Positions 61,061 through 64,000 of a DNA stretch of 64,000 bases are shown here, piece after piece. Positions within the stretch are counted from its first letter, which is position 1; each line of letters opens with the position of its first letter. Under the pieces are notes generated by a model, which searched no databases, was not told the DNA's origin, and saw nothing but the letters and a program-made list of their open reading frames with translations. The DNA lies in NCBI RefSeq assembly GCF_024628865.1, contig NZ_CP102384.1, positions 3,359,001-3,423,000 of the forward strand, read 5' to 3'. The DNA comes from Sphingopyxis sp. DBS4. Its GTDB lineage: Bacteria > Pseudomonadota > Alphaproteobacteria > Sphingomonadales > Sphingomonadaceae. Both the position numbers and the translations under genes were made by a program.

Positions 61061-62262
61061 ACGAGATTGCCCGAAGCTGGCCCGCCGAGGCCGAAACGCT
61101 CTTGGGCGATCTCGTCGATCTTCGCCGCGCGATTCATCGCGAGCCCGAACTCGGCCTCCAGAATCCGAAGACGCTGGCGAAGATCAAGGACGCGCTCGCC
61201 GGGCTGCCGCTCGAATTTCGCGAGGGGCCGTCGACGACCGGGCTGATCGCGATCCTGCGTGGTCCCGCCAACGGGCGCACGGTGCTGTTGCGCGGCGATA
61301 TGGACGCGCTGCCGCTGGTCGAGGATACGGGGCTCGCCTTCACCTCCGAAACCAGCGGTGCGATGCACGCCTGCGGGCACGACACCCATGTCGCGATGCT
61401 CGTCGGCGCCGCGAAACTGCTGTGCGCGGCGCGCGACCGGCTCGCCGGCACGGTGATGTTCATGTTCCAGCCGGGTGAGGAGGGGCATCACGGCGCGCGC
61501 TTCATGCTCGATGACGGGCTGATCGATCCGCTCCCCGACGCCGCCTTCGCGCTGCATATCATGCCCAATGCGCCGCACGGCGTCTTCGCGGGCCGCGCGG
61601 GGCCGCTGCTCGCTTCGTCCGACGTGCTGTCGATCACCGTCAAGGGCGCAGGCGGCCATGCCTCGATGCCGCAAGACAGCATCGATCCGATCCCGGTCGC
61701 CTGCGAAATCGTCTCGGCGATCCAGACGATGGTCACCCGCCGCATCTCGGTCTTCGACCCCGCCGTCATCACCATCGCGAAGATCGCGGCGGGGACGACG
61801 AACAACATCATTCCCGAAACCGCCGAGATGCTCGGCACGATCCGCACCCTGTCGCCGCACCGCCGCGCGATGGTGGCGCAGGAACTGAAGCGCCTCGCCC
61901 CCGCGATCGCCGAAGCGCATGGCTGCACCGCCGAGGTGCATATCGAGGAAGGCTTCCCCGTCACCATCTGCGACAGCCGCGCCGTCGCCTTCGGCCAGTC
62001 GGTGGTCGAGGAGACCTTCGGCGAGGCCGCATGGCTGACGATGGACAATCCGGTGATGGGCGCGGAAGATTTCTCCTACGTCCTCGAAAAAGTCCCCGGC
62101 GCGATGTTCTGGCTCGGCGCCAGCGAGCAGGGCAGCGACTGGCGCCAATGCTGCGGCCTGCACAGCAATCGCATGGTCCTCGACGAAAAAGTCATGGCAA
62201 GGGGCGCCGCGCTGCACGCGGCGCTGGCGGAACGGTTTTTGAGCGAGGGGTTCAACGCATGA
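61057..62262 (+). CDS. M20 amidohydrolase (hippurate hydrolase/aminoacylase-like)
   Basis: 401 residues from ATG 61057, with GGAGGAAAG upstream. Metal ligands: GAMHACGHDTHVAML, QPGEEGHHGARFML, LHIMPNAPHG and GLHSNRMVLDE near the end; dimerisation domain GGHASMPQDSIDPI. It removes acyl groups from amino acids such as N-acyl or hippurate. Coupling to the dehydrogenase suggests use of an acyl-amino acid carbon source. Confidence 0.93.
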   Translation: MNEIARSWPAEAETLLGDLVDLRRAIHREPELGLQNPKTLAKIKDALAGLPLEFREGPSTTGLIAILRGPANGRTVLLRGDMDALPLVEDTGLAFTSETSGAMHACGHDTHVAMLVGAAKLLCAARDRLAGTVMFMFQPGEEGHHGARFMLDDGLIDPLPDAAFALHIMPNAPHGVFAGRAGPLLASSDVLSITVKGAGGHASMPQDSIDPIPVACEIVSAIQTMVTRRISVFDPAVITIAKIAAGTTNNIIPETAEMLGTIRTLSPHRRAMVAQELKRLAPAIAEAHGCTAEVHIEEGFPVTICDSRAVAFGQSVVEETFGEAAWLTMDNPVMGAEDFSYVLEKVPGAMFWLGASEQGSDWRQCCGLHSNRMVLDEKVMARGAALHAALAERFLSEGFNA

Positions 62263-62504
62263 TCAATATCATCGGCGCCATTCTTTCGGGCCTGATCATC
62301 GGGGCGCTTGCGCGCTTCTTCTATCCCGGTGCGGTGCAGATGGGATGGCTCGCGACGATCCTGCTCGGCATCGGCGGATCGCTGCTCGCGGGCCTTGCGA
62401 CGTCACGCGGGCGCGCGGATTTCCATCGCGCCGGCTGCCTCGCCTCGGTGATCGGTGCGATCGTGCTGATCTTCGTCGGACGCCTGCTCGGCATCGGCGG
62501 CTGA
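62259..62504 (+). CDS. GlsB/YeaQ/YmgE-like small membrane protein
   Basis: 81 residues from ATG 62259 (ATGA overlap with the M20 gene). Three glycine-rich hydrophobic helices: IIGAILSGLIIGALARFFYPG, MGWLATILLGIGGSLLAGL and ASVIGAIVLIFVGRLLGI. Transglycosylase-associated/YmgE family, linked to stress; function unknown. Confidence 0.88.
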   Translation: MINIIGAILSGLIIGALARFFYPGAVQMGWLATILLGIGGSLLAGLATSRGRADFHRAGCLASVIGAIVLIFVGRLLGIGG

Positions 62505-62667
62505 CCGCACGGCCTTCTTGACCTGAATCAATGCGGCGGGTGCCGCGTTCCTCCATCCCCGTCGACGGCGGACCGGCGCGCGCGGCCGGTCCGCCCCGAT
62601 CCTGGCGTGGGGCCCGGTCGCCGCGTTCCGGCGCGGCGTATTAGGGGATCGGAAGCCCGCCGGGGCG

Positions 62668-62706
62668 GGCGCGCCGCAGGAGGCCGGCTCCGCGGCGCGC
62701 CTTTTT
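62668..62706 (+). terminator. Rho-independent terminator
   Basis: Perfect ten-base stem (ggcgcgccgc 62668-62677 with gcggcgcgcc 62692-62701) followed directly by five T. It would stop transcripts of the 59882-62504 operon before the convergent nadB. Confidence 0.75.
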
Positions 62707-62709
62707 CAC

Positions 62710-64000
62710 CTAGGGAACGAGCACGGTATCGACCGCTTCCGCCGCGAGGTCGGGATAGTCGAGCGTATAGTGGAGCCCGCGGCTTTCCTTGCGGTGGAGC
62801 GCGCTCTTGACGATCAGTTCGGCGCACTGGAGCAGGTTGCGCAGCTCGATCAGGTCGGTCGTCACGCGGAAATGGCCGTAATATTCGCCGACCTCGCCCG
62901 ACAGCATGTTGATGCGGTGCTGCGCGCGTTCGAGCCGCTTTGTCGTGCGGACGATGCCGACATAGTTCCACATGAAGCGGCGAATCTCGGTCCAGTTCTG
63001 CTTGATGACGACCTCTTCGTCCGAATCGGTGACGCGGCTTTCGTCCCACGGCCGGATCGCGGGCGGCGGCGCGAGCTCGTCCCAATGCGCGACGATATGC
63101 TTGGCCGCCGCCTCGCCGAAGACGAAGCATTCGAGCAGGCTGTTCGACGCGAGGCGGTTCGCACCGTGCAGCCCGCTCTCGGTGCATTCGCCCGCCGCAT
63201 AGAGGCCGGGCAGGTCGGTGCGCCCGTCGAGATCGATCAGCACCCCACCGCAGGTATAATGCTGCGCGGGCACCACCGGGATCGGCTGTTTCGTCATGTC
63301 GATGCCGAGCGTGAGCAATTTCTCGTAGATATTGGGGAAATGCCCGGCGACGAAGTCGGGGTCCTTGTCGCTGATGTCGAGGTGGACGTAATCGAGCCCG
63401 AAGCGCTTGATCTGGTCGTCGTTGGCGCGCGCGACGATGTCGCGCGGCGCCAGCTCGGCGCGCGGGTCGTAATCGGGCATGTAGCGATGCCCGGTGACCG
63501 GATGCTTCAAGATGCCGCCCTCGCCGCGTACCGCCTCGGTGATCAGGAAATTCTTGACCTCCAGATTATAGAGGCAGGTCGGGTGGAACTGCATCATCTC
63601 CATGTTGGAGACGCGGCAGCCCGCGCGCCACGCCATCGCGATACCGTCGCCGGTCGCGCCCCGGGGGGCGGTCGAGAATTGATAGACGCGCCCCGCCCCG
63701 CCGCTCGCAAGGATTGTCGCGCGCCCGACATGCGCATGAACCTCACCGCTCTTTTCGTCGAGCGCATAGACGCCCCACACGCGGCCCGACCCCGAATAGC
63801 GTTCCTCGTGCCGGCCGGTGATCAGGTCGATGCACGCCTGCCCCGGCAGCAGGGTGATGTTCGGATGCGCCTCTGCGGTCTGGAGGAGCGCCGCCTGCAC
63901 CGCCCAGCCGGTCGCGTCGTCGACATGGACGATGCGGCGGTGCGAATGCCCGCCCTCGCGCGTCAGGTGGAGCGCGCCTTCCTCCTTGTTGAAGGCGACC
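62710..64000 (-). CDS. nadB: L-aspartate oxidase, 5' end outside window
   Basis: About 430 C-terminal residues are visible; the gene continues past 64000. Typical parts: EGGHSHRRIVHVDDATG (near the right edge), ILASGGAGRVYQFSTAPRGATGDGIAMAWRAGCRV, MMQFHPTCLYN, LITEAVRGEGG, PAQHYTCGGVLIDLDGRTDLPGLYAAGE and HGANRLASNSLLECFVFGEAAA. It oxidises L-aspartate to iminoaspartate for NAD synthesis. The region after about 62990 has the helical C-domain (WTEIRRFMWNYVGIVRT). Succinate dehydrogenase subunit A is a relative, but HLTREGGHSHRR favours NadB. Confidence 0.93.
   Translation of the reverse strand, partial: VAFNKEEGALHLTREGGHSHRRIVHVDDATGWAVQAALLQTAEAHPNITLLPGQACIDLITGRHEERYSGSGRVWGVYALDEKSGEVHAHVGRATILASGGAGRVYQFSTAPRGATGDGIAMAWRAGCRVSNMEMMQFHPTCLYNLEVKNFLITEAVRGEGGILKHPVTGHRYMPDYDPRAELAPRDIVARANDDQIKRFGLDYVHLDISDKDPDFVAGHFPNIYEKLLTLGIDMTKQPIPVVPAQHYTCGGVLIDLDGRTDLPGLYAAGECTESGLHGANRLASNSLLECFVFGEAAAKHIVAHWDELAPPPAIRPWDESRVTDSDEEVVIKQNWTEIRRFMWNYVGIVRTTKRLERAQHRINMLSGEVGEYYGHFRVTTDLIELRNLLQCAELIVKSALHRKESRGLHYTLDYPDLAAEAVDTVLVP

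Noticed and set aside
1..64000. CRISPR arrays, insertion sequences or prophage
   Set aside because: No regularly spaced direct repeats, no transposase and no phage structural gene were seen; the repeats found are isolated palindromes.

Overview
The window is a high-GC alphaproteobacterial chromosome segment, most likely from a sphingomonad (Sphingopyxis or a close relative). The evidence is the gene content and style: orphan CpaF, NDUFA12, DUF2155, DUF3297, a fatty-acyl-AMP ligase, many TonB-dependent receptors, frequent ATGA/GTGA gene overlaps and families of palindromic intergenic repeats. I cannot name the species.

Layout. 0-8 kb: membrane protein, CpaF ATPase, secreted methyltransferase, Aat, then a minus-strand run of DUF2155 lipoprotein, NDUFA12, DUF192 and RecX, followed by a fatty-acyl-AMP ligase. 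8-20 kb: GGDEF/EAL protein, CHAP hydrolase, DUF3297, hemerythrin, TetR, DUF1579, NIPSNAP, peroxiredoxin, YCII, RluE, TypA, MTA/SAH nucleosidase and a bile-acid-type symporter. 20-32.5 kb: TelA with an XpaC-like partner, TauD dioxygenase with an FAD protein, a two-component system, a HAD/glycerophosphotransferase-like/FkbM operon and an intact TonB receptor. 33-43 kb: LysR with an amidohydrolase/deaminase/MFS operon, a sigma/anti-sigma pair beside a subtilase and a Gly-rich secreted protein, a secreted alpha/beta hydrolase and the 3' half of a broken TonB receptor.

43.2-56.3 kb is an acquired region. It opens with a stack of gene fragments (TonB receptor, APH-type phosphotransferase, TrbL), then an in-frame TrbF-PhyH dioxygenase fusion and a GntR regulator, and it ends at a tRNA-Gln. 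It carries a complete class II lasso peptide locus of the proteobacterial isopeptidase type: ECF sigma, FecR and an STN-containing TonB receptor, a prolyl-oligopeptidase-like isopeptidase, then on the opposite strand precursor A, maturation protein B and cyclase C. The precursor is a 46-residue gene that is easily missed. Its leader ends in ETR, like astexin leaders, and its 25-residue core predicts a Gly1-Asp9 ring. The expected logic is: A is cut by B at the leader/core border, C closes the ring, the product is sensed or imported through the TonB receptor, which signals through FecR to the sigma factor, and the isopeptidase opens the lasso.

56.5-64 kb returns to housekeeping functions: a ferredoxin-NADP reductase-like flavoprotein, DoxX, membrane dipeptidase, acyl-CoA dehydrogenase, M20 amidohydrolase, a GlsB-type small membrane protein and the 3' part of nadB, which runs off the window. 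All calls come from reading the sequence; no database search was run.
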